From assembly GCF_014645815.1 (NCBI RefSeq), contig NZ_BMML01000001.1:552118-616117 (forward strand): a stretch of DNA of 64,000 bases, in the 5' to 3' direction. Under the pieces are notes generated by a model. It worked only from the letters and a program-made list of their open reading frames with translations, did not search any database and was not told the origin of the DNA. Positions 8,874 to 17,038 of the stretch are shown here, piece after piece. This DNA comes from Streptomyces fuscichromogenes (GTDB lineage: Bacteria > Actinomycetota > Actinomycetes > Streptomycetales > Streptomycetaceae). The position numbers were made by a program, and so were the translations under genes. Each line of letters starts with the position of its first letter. The first letter of the stretch is position 1.

Positions 8874-9026
8874 GGGCACGGTGCCGTGCCGAGCCGCTCC
8901 GTTTCCGGTCGTGGGGCCGTGACGAGCCGTGCTGTTCCGGGCGCGAGGCTGTGATGAGCCGCTCCGTTTCCGGGCGTGAGGCCGTGACAGGCCGTGCCGT
9001 TTCCAGCCGCGAGGCTCTGAGCTGCG
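8874..9026. repeat. 33-bp tandem repeat, about 4.6 copies
   Basis: Units lie at 8874-8906, 8907-8938 (one base short), 8939-8971, 8972-9004 and a partial copy at 9005-9026. The shared unit reads roughly GGGCGyGAGGCCGTGA, then nAGCCGyTCCGTTTCC. It fills the gap between the convergent methyltransferase and PfkB genes. Because 33 is a multiple of three, the repeat makes 11-residue periodic peptides in long antisense frames. No start site or ribosome binding site supports these as a gene. Confidence 0.85.
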
Positions 9027-9049
9027 CCACCTCCTTACGGGTGCCGTGA

Positions 9050-9970
9050 TCAGTCGGGGGCGGGTGGTCTCGCCCCCACGCGTTCCACCGCCCGTGAGCC
9101 CGCCTGGCAGCCCCGTACCGCCGCCTCCCGAGCATCCGCGCCGGCGACCAGCGCGGCGAGGAACGCCCCGGTGAAGGCGTCACCGGCCCCCGTGGTGTCC
9201 CGGGGCGTCGCCGGTGCGGCCGGGACACGTGCGAGGACGTCGCCCGCCCGGGCCACCAGCGCACCGTCGGCTCCCGCCTTGGCCACCACCAGCGGCACCT
9301 GGCGACTCAGCTTGGCCGCGGCGTCCGCCGGATCGGGCAGCCCCGTCAGCAGACAGGCCTCGTCCCGGCTCGGCAGCAGGACGTCCACCCCCTCGGCGAG
9401 CGCCAGGAAGCGGTCCACCCCGAGCTCCACGAGGAACCCTGCCGACGCCGGGTCCAGGCTCACCGGCACGTCACGCGCGCGTGCCGCCGCCAGGGCCACC
9501 GCCACCAGCGCCCGGCTCGGTTCGGAGAACAGCAGATAGCCGGAGAGATGCAGCCGGGCCACCCCGTCCAGCAGCGTGTCCGACCAGTCGGAGGGCTCCA
9601 GTCGCAGGGACGCCCCACTGTCCGTGAGGAAGGTGCGCTCGGCCGCGGCGCCGTCGTCGACCAGACAGATCACCGTCCCCGTCGCCGCCTCCGGGTCCAC
9701 CACGAGCCGGGGCCGCACTCCGGCTGTGACCAGCTCCCGCTCGTGCCACTGCGCCGCGTCCGCGCCCACTCGTCCCAGCAGCCGGACATCCGCACAGCCC
9801 GTGTGGGCGGCCCAGCAGGCCACATTGGCGCCCGCCCCGCCGGGCAGGGTCCGGATCACGGCGGCCGTGTCGGTGCCGGCCGCGAGCGGCCCCCGGTACC
9901 GCGCGACGACATCGGTGACGACGTCCCCGACAACCAAGAGCGCCCCATGCGCCCCCCGCTCGGTCGTCAC
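9050..9970 (-). CDS. psuK: PfkB-family carbohydrate kinase, probable pseudouridine kinase
   Basis: 306 aa from GTG 9970, overlapping the psuG stop by GTGA. PfkB signatures are GGAGANVACWAAHTG near residue 42 and the C-terminal DTTGAGDAFTGAFLA with the catalytic Asp. Coupling to a pseudouridine-5'-phosphate glycosidase gene points to pseudouridine phosphorylation, the first step of pseudouridine breakdown to uracil and ribose 5-phosphate. The substrate assignment rests on this gene pair, not on residues I can verify. Confidence 0.85.
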   Translation of the reverse strand: MTTERGAHGALLVVGDVVTDVVARYRGPLAAGTDTAAVIRTLPGGAGANVACWAAHTGCADVRLLGRVGADAAQWHERELVTAGVRPRLVVDPEAATGTVICLVDDGAAAERTFLTDSGASLRLEPSDWSDTLLDGVARLHLSGYLLFSEPSRALVAVALAAARARDVPVSLDPASAGFLVELGVDRFLALAEGVDVLLPSRDEACLLTGLPDPADAAAKLSRQVPLVVAKAGADGALVARAGDVLARVPAAPATPRDTTGAGDAFTGAFLAALVAGADAREAAVRGCQAGSRAVERVGARPPAPD

Positions 9971-10875
9971 CCCCGGGCCCACGCCGAGGCGATCCGCGCT
10001 GCCAGCCGGACGTTGCCGCGCACGGCCGCCAGATTGGCCTCCAGCGAGGCCCCGTCGGTGTGCCGGACCAGATAGTCGAGCAGGAACGGTGTGACCCCCT
10101 GGCCGGAGATCCCCTCCGCGTCGCACGCGTGCAGCGCGTCGGCGAGCACCCGTGCGTGCAGCGCGGGGTCGAGCTGCTCCGCCTCCGGAACGGGATTGGC
10201 GACGATCAGCGCCGTGTCCGCCGCGTCGAGCGCGTCCTGGGCCCGCATGACGTCCGCGACCTGCTCCGGGCTCCGCAGCGTCCAGTCCACCGGATGCCCG
10301 GAGTCGGACAGGTAGAAGCCGGGGAAGCGGTCCGTGCCGTACCCGGCGACGGCCACACCCAGGGTCTCCAGGCGCTGGAGGGTGGCCGGCACGTCCAGGA
10401 TCGACTTCACCCCCGCGCACACCACCGTGATCCGGGTGCGCGCCAGCAGGCCCAGGTCGGCGGACTCGTCCTGGGTCGCCGTCCACTCACGGTGCACCCC
10501 GCCGAGACCGCCCGTCGCGAACACCCGAAGGCCGGCCAGCGCCGCCAGCTGGGCCGTCGCCGACACGGTGGTCGCCCCGCTCGCCCCCGCCGCCACGGCG
10601 AGCGGCAGGTCGCGGTGGCCCAGCTTGCGGATCCCGTCCTCGTTGGCGACCCGCTCCAACTGGTCCTTGGCCAGGCCGACACGGGGTCGCCCGTCCAGTA
10701 CGGCGATGGTCGCGGGCACCGCGCCCGCCCGCCGTACCGTGTCCTCCAGCTCCAGTGCCACCTGGAGGTTGCGCGGGCGCGGCAGCCCGTGCGCGATGAT
10801 CGTGGACTCCAGGGCGACCACCGCGCGACCCGCGTCGAGCGCCTCCCTGACCTCTTCCGACACCACCAGCACCAC
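9967..10875 (-). CDS. psuG: Pseudouridine-5'-phosphate glycosidase
   Basis: 302 aa, the normal family length. Conserved segments include ALESTIIAHGLPRPRN near the N-terminus, FATGGLGGVHRE, VVCAGVKSILDVPATLQ and the EGISGQGVTPFLL region near the C-terminus. The enzyme reversibly cleaves the C-C glycosidic bond of pseudouridine 5'-phosphate. It is the first gene of a two-gene operon with the downstream PfkB kinase. Confidence 0.93.
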   Translation of the reverse strand: MVLVVSEEVREALDAGRAVVALESTIIAHGLPRPRNLQVALELEDTVRRAGAVPATIAVLDGRPRVGLAKDQLERVANEDGIRKLGHRDLPLAVAAGASGATTVSATAQLAALAGLRVFATGGLGGVHREWTATQDESADLGLLARTRITVVCAGVKSILDVPATLQRLETLGVAVAGYGTDRFPGFYLSDSGHPVDWTLRSPEQVADVMRAQDALDAADTALIVANPVPEAEQLDPALHARVLADALHACDAEGISGQGVTPFLLDYLVRHTDGASLEANLAAVRGNVRLAARIASAWARG

Positions 10876-10972
10876 GCCTGTCTCCTGTCTGTCGGTCTTC
10901 CCTCATCTCTGTCGGGGGCCGCATCCGGCTAAACGCTTGCGGCCTGTGGGGGACGCCACCAGCCTGGGCGGC

Positions 10973-11401
10973 ATGACGAATCCCCCGGTACGTCTGGACC
11001 ACGTCGTCCTCTGGGTCGCCGACCCGGCCGCCGCGGCCGGCTTCTACGAGCGGATGCTCGGCCTGGAGCCGCTGCGGGTCGCCGAGTTCACCGCGGGCGA
11101 GGCGCCCTTCCCCTCGGTGCGTGTCAACGAGGAGACCATCCTCGACCTCGCGCCGCTCACCCTCGGCGCGCGCATGCCCGCACTCCCCGGCGCCGCCGGC
11201 AGCGCGGGCCACCCCGTGAACCACGTCTGTCTGTCCCTGCCGCCCGACGCCTTCGACGCCCTGCGCGCCCGCCTCGCCGAGCACGCCGTGCCCATGACCG
11301 ACATCGGACACGACTCCTTCGGCGCCCGCGGCAGGGCCCCGCGCAACTTCTACTTCCGGGACCCCGACGGCAACGTCGTCGAGGCACGGCACTACGGCTG
11401 A
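10973..11401 (+). CDS. VOC-family (glyoxalase/bleomycin-resistance fold) protein
   Basis: 142 aa from ATG 10973. The two beta-alpha-beta-beta-beta modules are visible: LDHVVLWVADPAAAAGFYERMLG at the start (His in the first strand) and FYFRDPDGNVVEARHYG at the end, with the metal-binding Glu in the last strand. VOC proteins bind a divalent metal and act as lyases, dioxygenases or antibiotic-binding proteins; the substrate is unknown. It is divergent from psuG. Confidence 0.85.
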   Translation: MTNPPVRLDHVVLWVADPAAAAGFYERMLGLEPLRVAEFTAGEAPFPSVRVNEETILDLAPLTLGARMPALPGAAGSAGHPVNHVCLSLPPDAFDALRARLAEHAVPMTDIGHDSFGARGRAPRNFYFRDPDGNVVEARHYG

Positions 11402-11446
11402 CCTGCCCGGCGGGGCACCGCACGACCGGGACTCGGGGGCCGTGCC

Positions 11447-12001
11447 TCAGAACAGCGGCTCGGGCAGCACACCCTCCAGGGCGAGCAGCTTCCGCTTGGT
11501 CTCCAGGCCGCCCCCGAACCCGCCGATCCCGCCGTCGCTCTCCACCACCCGGTGACAGGGCACGACGACCGGCAGCGGATTGGCGCCCATCGCGGCGCCC
11601 ACCGCCTGCGCCGCGCCGGGCTGACCGACCCATCCCGCCAGATCGCCGTACCCGACCACCGTGCCGTACGGGACACCGGCGGCCAGTTCGCGCAGCACCT
11701 GCCGGTTGAAGCCGGAGATCAGCGACCAGTCCAGCGGCAGGTCGAAGTCCTGCCGCCGGCCCGCGAAGTACGCCTGCAGCTGGGATATCGCCTCGGCCAG
11801 CACGGGCTCCGCGGGATCCTCGACGGGCTCGGTGCCCAGCCTGGCCGAGAGCCGCTCCACCGTCCGCTCCCGTACCGCGTCGGTGGCGTGGAACACCACG
11901 TTGACCAGGCCGCTGCCGGTCGCCGCGACCAGCAGCGGACCGATGTCGGTGCTTACGACGGCCCACACCACCCGCTGCCCGTACTGCCCTTCGCTGTCCA
12001 T
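11447..12001 (-). CDS. ogt: Methylated-DNA--protein-cysteine methyltransferase
   Basis: 184 aa. The active-site motif PVVVPCHRVVESDG carries the acceptor Cys, followed by GGIGGFGGGLETKRKLLALEG as in Ogt/AGT proteins. The DNA-binding segment VPYGTVVGYGDLAGWVG precedes it. The protein removes O6-alkyl groups from guanine in a single-turnover reaction. The adjacent upstream minus-strand region starts 50 bp away; no Ada regulator is present. Confidence 0.92.
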   Translation of the reverse strand: MDSEGQYGQRVVWAVVSTDIGPLLVAATGSGLVNVVFHATDAVRERTVERLSARLGTEPVEDPAEPVLAEAISQLQAYFAGRRQDFDLPLDWSLISGFNRQVLRELAAGVPYGTVVGYGDLAGWVGQPGAAQAVGAAMGANPLPVVVPCHRVVESDGGIGGFGGGLETKRKLLALEGVLPEPLF

Positions 12002-12051
12002 GTGCCCCACCGTACGACCCGCCACTGACAACGCCCGTCGTCCGGGCGGGC

Positions 12052-12921
12052 TCAGCTCGCCCGCAGCGCGGCCCGCACCACGTCGGGTCTGTTGGTGATG
12101 AGGCCGTCGACGCCGTAGCCGACGGCCTTCCAGGTGGTGACCGCGTCGTTCACCGTCCAGGTGAAGACACGCAGCGGCCGGCCGTGCGGCCCGACGACCG
12201 CGTGCACGGTGTGCACATAGCCCGCCGAGATCGACTCCACCGACGGGTTGATCAGGTCGGCGAAGCCCGCGTACCGGCGCAGGGACGCCACCGACGGGGT
12301 GCCGAGGTAGCCGGTCGTCACGGCGGGCCGCAGATCGTGCACGGTGCGCAGGCTGTCCGCGCTGAAGCTCTGCACGACGAGCCGGTCCAGGTGCCCGCGG
12401 TCCAGCCAGCCCTCGTTGCCCAGCAGCTTGAGGATCTGCTGCTCGATGCCCGGGTACAGCTCCGGGTTCTTGATCTCCAGAAGCAGCTTCTCGTGGTTGT
12501 GCTCGACCCGGCGCATGTACTGCGCCAGCGTCGGCACCCGAGTGCCCCGGTACGAACGGGAGAACCAACTGCCCGCGTCGAGCCTGGCGATCTCGGCCGC
12601 GGTGAAGTCCTTCACCTTCCAGGGCGCCCGGCCGGGGAAGACCCGGGCGACGTCGGTGGTGCGCCGCAGGCTGTCGTCGTGGATGACGACCAGTCGGCCG
12701 TCCTTGGTGCGCTGGACGTCGTTCTCGACCCAGGTGAAGCCCAGTGCGGCCGCCTTGTCGATGGCGGCCAGGGTGTTCTCCGGGGCGTAGGCGGAGGCGC
12801 CGCGGTGCGCGATCACCGTGGGCTCGGGGGCGTCGCCGGCCCGGGCGGCGGGGACAGGGCTCAGCAGGGCGGCCGTTCCCAGCAGCGCGGTGGCCGTGGC
12901 GGCTACTGCGCGCGCGTGCAT
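12052..12921 (-). CDS. glpQ: Secreted glycerophosphodiester phosphodiesterase
   Basis: 289 aa from ATG 12921, with GAGGAG 6 bases upstream. A signal peptide covers about residues 1-28 (Arg, Ala-rich hydrophobic core, PAARAG cleavage region). GDPD catalytic motifs follow: VIAHRGASAYAPENT and WVENDVQRTKDGRLVVIHDD with the paired His and acidic residues. The enzyme hydrolyses glycerophosphodiesters outside the cell to glycerol 3-phosphate, probably for phosphate scavenging. A perfect hairpin-like palindrome lies upstream at 13037-13056. Confidence 0.9.
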   Translation of the reverse strand: MHARAVAATATALLGTAALLSPVPAARAGDAPEPTVIAHRGASAYAPENTLAAIDKAAALGFTWVENDVQRTKDGRLVVIHDDSLRRTTDVARVFPGRAPWKVKDFTAAEIARLDAGSWFSRSYRGTRVPTLAQYMRRVEHNHEKLLLEIKNPELYPGIEQQILKLLGNEGWLDRGHLDRLVVQSFSADSLRTVHDLRPAVTTGYLGTPSVASLRRYAGFADLINPSVESISAGYVHTVHAVVGPHGRPLRVFTWTVNDAVTTWKAVGYGVDGLITNRPDVVRAALRAS

Positions 12922-13036
12922 GTGTACTCCTCGTGTCGAACGAACACGGACAGCACAAGAGTGACAGCAGTGAGTCAACAGCGGTGGGGTACGGGATGGC
13001 CACAGATTGAATGGAGTTGCCCAAGCCCGCTCACTG

Positions 13037-13056
13037 TTGCCGCACAACTGCGGCAA
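13037..13056. promoter_or_regulatory. Perfect inverted repeat in the glpQ/MHYT divergent region
   Basis: TTGCCGCA-CAAC-TGCGGCAA is a perfect 20-bp inverted repeat in the 277-bp space between the divergent glpQ and MHYT genes. It lies about 115 bp upstream of the glpQ start and 140 bp upstream of the MHYT start. It could be an operator or a small RNA hairpin; the sequence does not decide. Confidence 0.4.
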
Positions 13057-13198
13057 GGGCGTGTTTCTTTGCCGGAAAATCGTTCGACCATTCCGGTGCG
13101 GGTCATACTCTCTGCGTCAACCCTGACCGCTCGGGCGGTCCTGGGACGGGGGCGCATTGCACATATTCCGGGTCGCAAAGGGTGAAGGGCAGCCACGC

Positions 13199-14065
13199 AT
13201 GCAGGGCACGGTCGACGGATTCAGCTACGGGGTCGTCACCCCGCTGGTGGCCTATCTGATGGCCTGCCTCGGTGGCGCCCTCGGGCTGCGCTGCACGACC
13301 CGGGCGATGCTGGTGGCCCACTCCTGGCGGCCGGCCTGGCTCGCCCTGGGCTCGGCGGCGATCGGATCCGGCATTTGGACCATGCACTTCGTCGCCATGA
13401 TGGGGTTCAGCGTCAAGGAGACGCCGATCCACTACGACAAACCGATCACCTACGCGAGCCTCGGTCTCGCCATCGTCATGGTGAGTGTCGGGATCTTCAT
13501 AGTCGGCTACCGGGGGGCCACCGGAACGGCGCTCTTCACGGGCGGCACCATCACCGGTCTGGGCATCGCCTCCATGCACTACCTCGGCATGGCCGGCCTG
13601 CGTCTCAACGGGACCCTGCAGTACAACACGCTCACGGTGGCCTCGTCGGTCGTGATAGGCGTCGTGGCCGCCACCTCGGCCCTGTGGGCGGCCGGGCAGG
13701 TCCGCGGCTTCCTGTGGAGCGTCGGCGCGAGCCTCGTCATGGGACTCGCCGTCAGCGGCATGCACTACACCGGCATGGCCGCCCTCACCGTTCACCTGCA
13801 CAGCGCCGGTGTGACGTCCCCGGGCGACTCGCCCGCCTCCCTGCTCGCCCCCATGCTGATCGGCCCGCTGGCCTTCCTCTGCCTCGCGGCTGTCGTGGTG
13901 ATCTTCGATCCGCTGATGGTCACCGGCAGACCCGACCGGCTCCGCGCGGAGCACAAGCCGGGCGTCCCGGCCGACGAGGTCACCCCCCACCCGAGCCGCC
14001 GCCCGCAGCCCCGCGTCGGCCGCCAGCAGAGCCATCACAGCTCGCGCACCCCGCAGAACCGCTGA
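13199..14065 (+). CDS. MHYT-domain membrane sensor protein
   Basis: 288 aa from ATG 13199 (GAAGGG 9 bases upstream; a TTG at 13157 is possible). Seven or so membrane segments carry the three MHYT-type motifs MHFVAMMG (about residue 62), MHYLGMAG (about 128) and MHYTGMAA (about 190). Proteins of this family are thought to bind copper and to sense gases such as O2, CO or NO. Here there is no fused GGDEF, EAL or kinase domain, only a basic tail of about 45 residues, so output must go through a partner. Confidence 0.88.
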   Translation: MQGTVDGFSYGVVTPLVAYLMACLGGALGLRCTTRAMLVAHSWRPAWLALGSAAIGSGIWTMHFVAMMGFSVKETPIHYDKPITYASLGLAIVMVSVGIFIVGYRGATGTALFTGGTITGLGIASMHYLGMAGLRLNGTLQYNTLTVASSVVIGVVAATSALWAAGQVRGFLWSVGASLVMGLAVSGMHYTGMAALTVHLHSAGVTSPGDSPASLLAPMLIGPLAFLCLAAVVVIFDPLMVTGRPDRLRAEHKPGVPADEVTPHPSRRPQPRVGRQQSHHSSRTPQNR

Positions 14066-14105
14066 TCAGAACCGGTTGTCAGTGCGGGGCCGTACGGTTG
14101 AACCC

Positions 14106-16253
14106 ATGCGGCCCGTTTCCCACATCGAACGCACGGTGGCGCCCTTCGAGGTCGTCAGCCCGTACCAGCCCAGCGGCGACCAGCCGGCGGCCATCGCTGA
14201 GCTGGCCAAGCGCATCGAGGCCGGCGAGAAGGACGTCGTCCTCCTCGGCGCGACCGGCACCGGCAAGTCAGCCACCACCGCGTGGATGATCGAGAAGCTC
14301 CAGCGCCCCACCCTGGTGATGGCGCCGAACAAGACGCTGGCCGCCCAGCTGGCCAACGAGTTCCGTGAGCTTCTCCCGAACAATGCGGTCGAATACTTCG
14401 TCTCGTACTACGACTACTACCAGCCCGAGGCATACGTCCCGCAGTCGGACACCTACATCGAGAAGGACTCCTCGATCAACGAGGAGGTCGAGCGGCTGCG
14501 CCACTCCGCCACCAACTCGCTGCTGACCCGCCGCGACGTGATCGTGGTCGCCTCGGTCTCCTGCATCTACGGCCTCGGTACCCCGCAGGAGTACGTCGAC
14601 CGGATGGTCCCGCTGCGGATCGGCGACGAGATCGACCGCGACGACCTGCTGCGCCGCTTCGTGGACATCCAGTACACGCGCAACGACGTGGCGTTCACCC
14701 GCGGCACCTTCCGCGTCCGCGGCGACACCATCGAGATCTTCCCGGTCTACGAGGAGCTCGCCGTCCGCATCGAGATGTTCGGCGACGAGATCGAGGCGCT
14801 CTCCACCCTGCATCCGCTCACCGGCGAGATCATCAGCGACGACCAGCAGCTGTACGTCTTCCCGGCCTCGCACTACGTCGCCGGCCCCGAGCGCATGGAG
14901 CGGGCCGTCAACGACATCGAGAAGGAACTGGGGGAGCGCCTGGCGGAGCTGGAGAAGCAGGGCAAGCTCCTGGAGGCCCAGCGGCTGCGCATGCGCACCA
15001 CGTACGACATCGAGATGCTCCGCCAGATCGGCTCCTGCTCCGGCGTGGAGAACTACTCGATGCACTTCGACGGCCGCCTGCCCGGCTCGCCGCCGAACAC
15101 CCTGCTCGACTACTTCCCGGACGACTTCCTGCTCGTCATCGACGAGTCGCATGTCACCGTGCCGCAGATCGGCGCCATGTACGAGGGCGACGCCTCCCGC
15201 AAGCGCACCCTCGTGGACCACGGCTTCCGGCTGCCCTCCGCCCTCGACAACCGCCCCCTGAAGTGGGAGGAGTTCCAGGAGCGGATCGGGCAGGCCGTGT
15301 ACCTGTCGGCGACCCCCGGCGCATACGAGCTCTCCCGTGGCGACGGCGTCGTCGAGCAGATCATCCGGCCCACCGGCCTCGTCGACCCGGAGGTCGTCGT
15401 CAAGCCCACTGAGGGCCAGATCGACGACCTGGTGCACGAGATCCGCAAGCGCACCGAGAAGGACGAGCGGGTCCTGGTCACCACGCTCACCAAGAAGATG
15501 GCCGAGGACCTCACCGACTACTTCCTGGAGCTCGGCATCCAGGTGCGCTATCTGCACAGCGACGTCGACACCCTGCGCCGCGTCGAACTGCTGCGCGAGC
15601 TGCGCTCCGGCGAGTTCGACGTCCTGGTCGGCATCAACCTGCTCCGTGAGGGCCTCGACCTGCCCGAGGTGTCCCTGGTGGCGATCCTCGACGCCGACAA
15701 GGAGGGCTTCCTGCGCTCCGGCACCTCACTGATCCAGACCATCGGCCGTGCGGCGCGCAACGTCTCCGGCGAGGTCCACATGTACGCCGACAAGATCACT
15801 CCGGCGATGGAGAAGGCCATCGACGAGACCAACCGGCGCCGGGAGAAGCAGGTCGCCTACAACAAGGCCAACGGCATCGACCCGCAGCCGCTCCGGAAGA
15901 AGATCAACGACATCGTCGCGCAGATCGCCCGCGAGGAGGTCGACACCGAACAGCTGCTCGGCTCGGGCTACCGCAAGCTGAAGGACGGCAAGGGTGCCAA
16001 GGCTCCCGTTCCGTCCCTGGGTGACAAGGCGGCCAAGGGCGCGAAGGCGGGCAAGGCCGCCAAGGGCAAGGCCGGGGAAGCCGTGCCCACCGACCGTCCG
16101 GCGGCCGAACTCGCCGAGCAGATCGAGGAGATGACGGAGCGTATGCGTGCTGCCGCCGCCGATCTGCAGTTCGAGATCGCGGCCCGGCTGCGCGACGAGG
16201 TCTCCGAGATGAAGAAGGAGCTGCGCCAGATGAGGGAGGCGGGCCTGGCCTGA
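14106..16253 (+). CDS. uvrB: UvrABC system protein B
   Basis: 715 aa. The Walker A motif [15 protein letters not shown] lies near residue 40. The beta-hairpin region with the tyrosine-rich [14 protein letters not shown] is typical of UvrB, and the helicase motifs [11 protein letters not shown] and QTIGRAARN are intact. The C-terminal UVR domain (about 675-715) follows an Ala/Lys/Gly-rich linker. UvrB verifies DNA damage with UvrA and loads UvrC in nucleotide excision repair. I see no clear LexA box in the short upstream gap. Confidence 0.98.
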   Translation: MRPVSHIERTVAPFEVVSPYQPSGDQPAAIAELAKRIEAGEKDVVLLGATGTGKSATTAWMIEKLQRPTLVMAPNKTLAAQLANEFRELLPNNAVEYFVSYYDYYQPEAYVPQSDTYIEKDSSINEEVERLRHSATNSLLTRRDVIVVASVSCIYGLGTPQEYVDRMVPLRIGDEIDRDDLLRRFVDIQYTRNDVAFTRGTFRVRGDTIEIFPVYEELAVRIEMFGDEIEALSTLHPLTGEIISDDQQLYVFPASHYVAGPERMERAVNDIEKELGERLAELEKQGKLLEAQRLRMRTTYDIEMLRQIGSCSGVENYSMHFDGRLPGSPPNTLLDYFPDDFLLVIDESHVTVPQIGAMYEGDASRKRTLVDHGFRLPSALDNRPLKWEEFQERIGQAVYLSATPGAYELSRGDGVVEQIIRPTGLVDPEVVVKPTEGQIDDLVHEIRKRTEKDERVLVTTLTKKMAEDLTDYFLELGIQVRYLHSDVDTLRRVELLRELRSGEFDVLVGINLLREGLDLPEVSLVAILDADKEGFLRSGTSLIQTIGRAARNVSGEVHMYADKITPAMEKAIDETNRRREKQVAYNKANGIDPQPLRKKINDIVAQIAREEVDTEQLLGSGYRKLKDGKGAKAPVPSLGDKAAKGAKAGKAAKGKAGEAVPTDRPAAELAEQIEEMTERMRAAAADLQFEIAARLRDEVSEMKKELRQMREAGLA

Positions 16254-16410
16254 CCCCTGATCCACTGCCGTACCCCGGCAAGTACGCGAAGTGTTGCAAG
16301 ACCGACACAAAGCGCGGGCCGGGGTTCGGCACTGTCAGCGGCGCTGCATAGGGTTTTGGTCAACCGCGTACTCCGCGGCAGCAGGGGACATCCGACGAGG
16401 GGAAACAGCC

Positions 16411-16989
16411 GTGACCGTCAACATGACCAAGGGTCAGGCCATCAGCCTGGAGAAGAAGGACGGCGGCTCGTTGAGCGCGGTCCGCATGGGTCTTGGTTGG
16501 AAGGCGGCACCCCGGCGCGGACTGTTCGGTTCGCGCACCCGTGAGATCGACCTGGACGCCTCGGCGGTGCTGTTCGCCGACAAGCAGCCCGTCGACGTCG
16601 TGTTCTTCCGTCATCTGGTGAGCGACGACGGCTCGGTCCGCCACACGGGCGACAACCTCGTCGGCGGCGCGGGCCAGGGCGGTGACGACGAGGCCATCCT
16701 CGTCGACCTCGCACGCGTCCCGGTCCATGTCGACCAGATCATCTTCACCGTCAACTCCTTCACCGGGCAGACCTTCCAGGAAGTGCAGAACGCCTTCTGC
16801 CGACTGGTCGACGAGACCACCGGCCAGGAGCTCGCCCGCTACACACTGGACGGCGGCGGCGAGTACACCGCGCAGATCATGGCGAAGGTGCACCGGTCGG
16901 GATCCGGCTGGACGCTGACGGCCCTGGGTGTCCCGGCCAAGGGCCGCACCTTCCAGGACCTGGTGCCGTCGATCCTGCCGATCCTGTAG
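16411..16989 (+). CDS. TerD-family protein
   Basis: 192 aa from GTG 16411, preceded by GAGGGGAA. It shows the TerD beta-sandwich with acidic calcium-binding loops (IDLDASAVLF, GDNLVGGAGQGGDDEAILVDL) and the C-terminal WTLTALGVPAKGRTFQDLVP. TerD proteins bind Ca2+ and belong to the ter stress-response module. The next gene encodes a long TerD-like protein and terC lies 2.5 kb downstream, so a partial ter locus is present. Confidence 0.93.
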   Translation: MTVNMTKGQAISLEKKDGGSLSAVRMGLGWKAAPRRGLFGSRTREIDLDASAVLFADKQPVDVVFFRHLVSDDGSVRHTGDNLVGGAGQGGDDEAILVDLARVPVHVDQIIFTVNSFTGQTFQEVQNAFCRLVDETTGQELARYTLDGGGEYTAQIMAKVHRSGSGWTLTALGVPAKGRTFQDLVPSILPIL

Positions 16990-17038
16990 CAGCGGCCCGG
17001 CGGCGCACGAGGACACGACACACAGGGGGACGTGGGCC

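Noticed and set aside
8874..9026. Possible CRISPR array
   Set aside because: Repeats are directly adjacent with no spacers and no cas genes are nearby.
8713..9264. 183-aa minus-strand frame with 11-residue periodicity
   Set aside because: The periodicity only reflects the 33-bp DNA repeat. The frame overlaps the ends of two real genes and lacks a start signal.
11447..13024. 525-aa minus-strand frame covering ogt and glpQ
   Set aside because: The N-terminal 340 residues are a shadow frame of the glycerophosphodiesterase gene; Ogt homology starts only at ATG 12001.
14066..14105. LexA/SOS box upstream of uvrB
   Set aside because: A GAAC is present, but no properly spaced GTTC partner, so no box is claimed.
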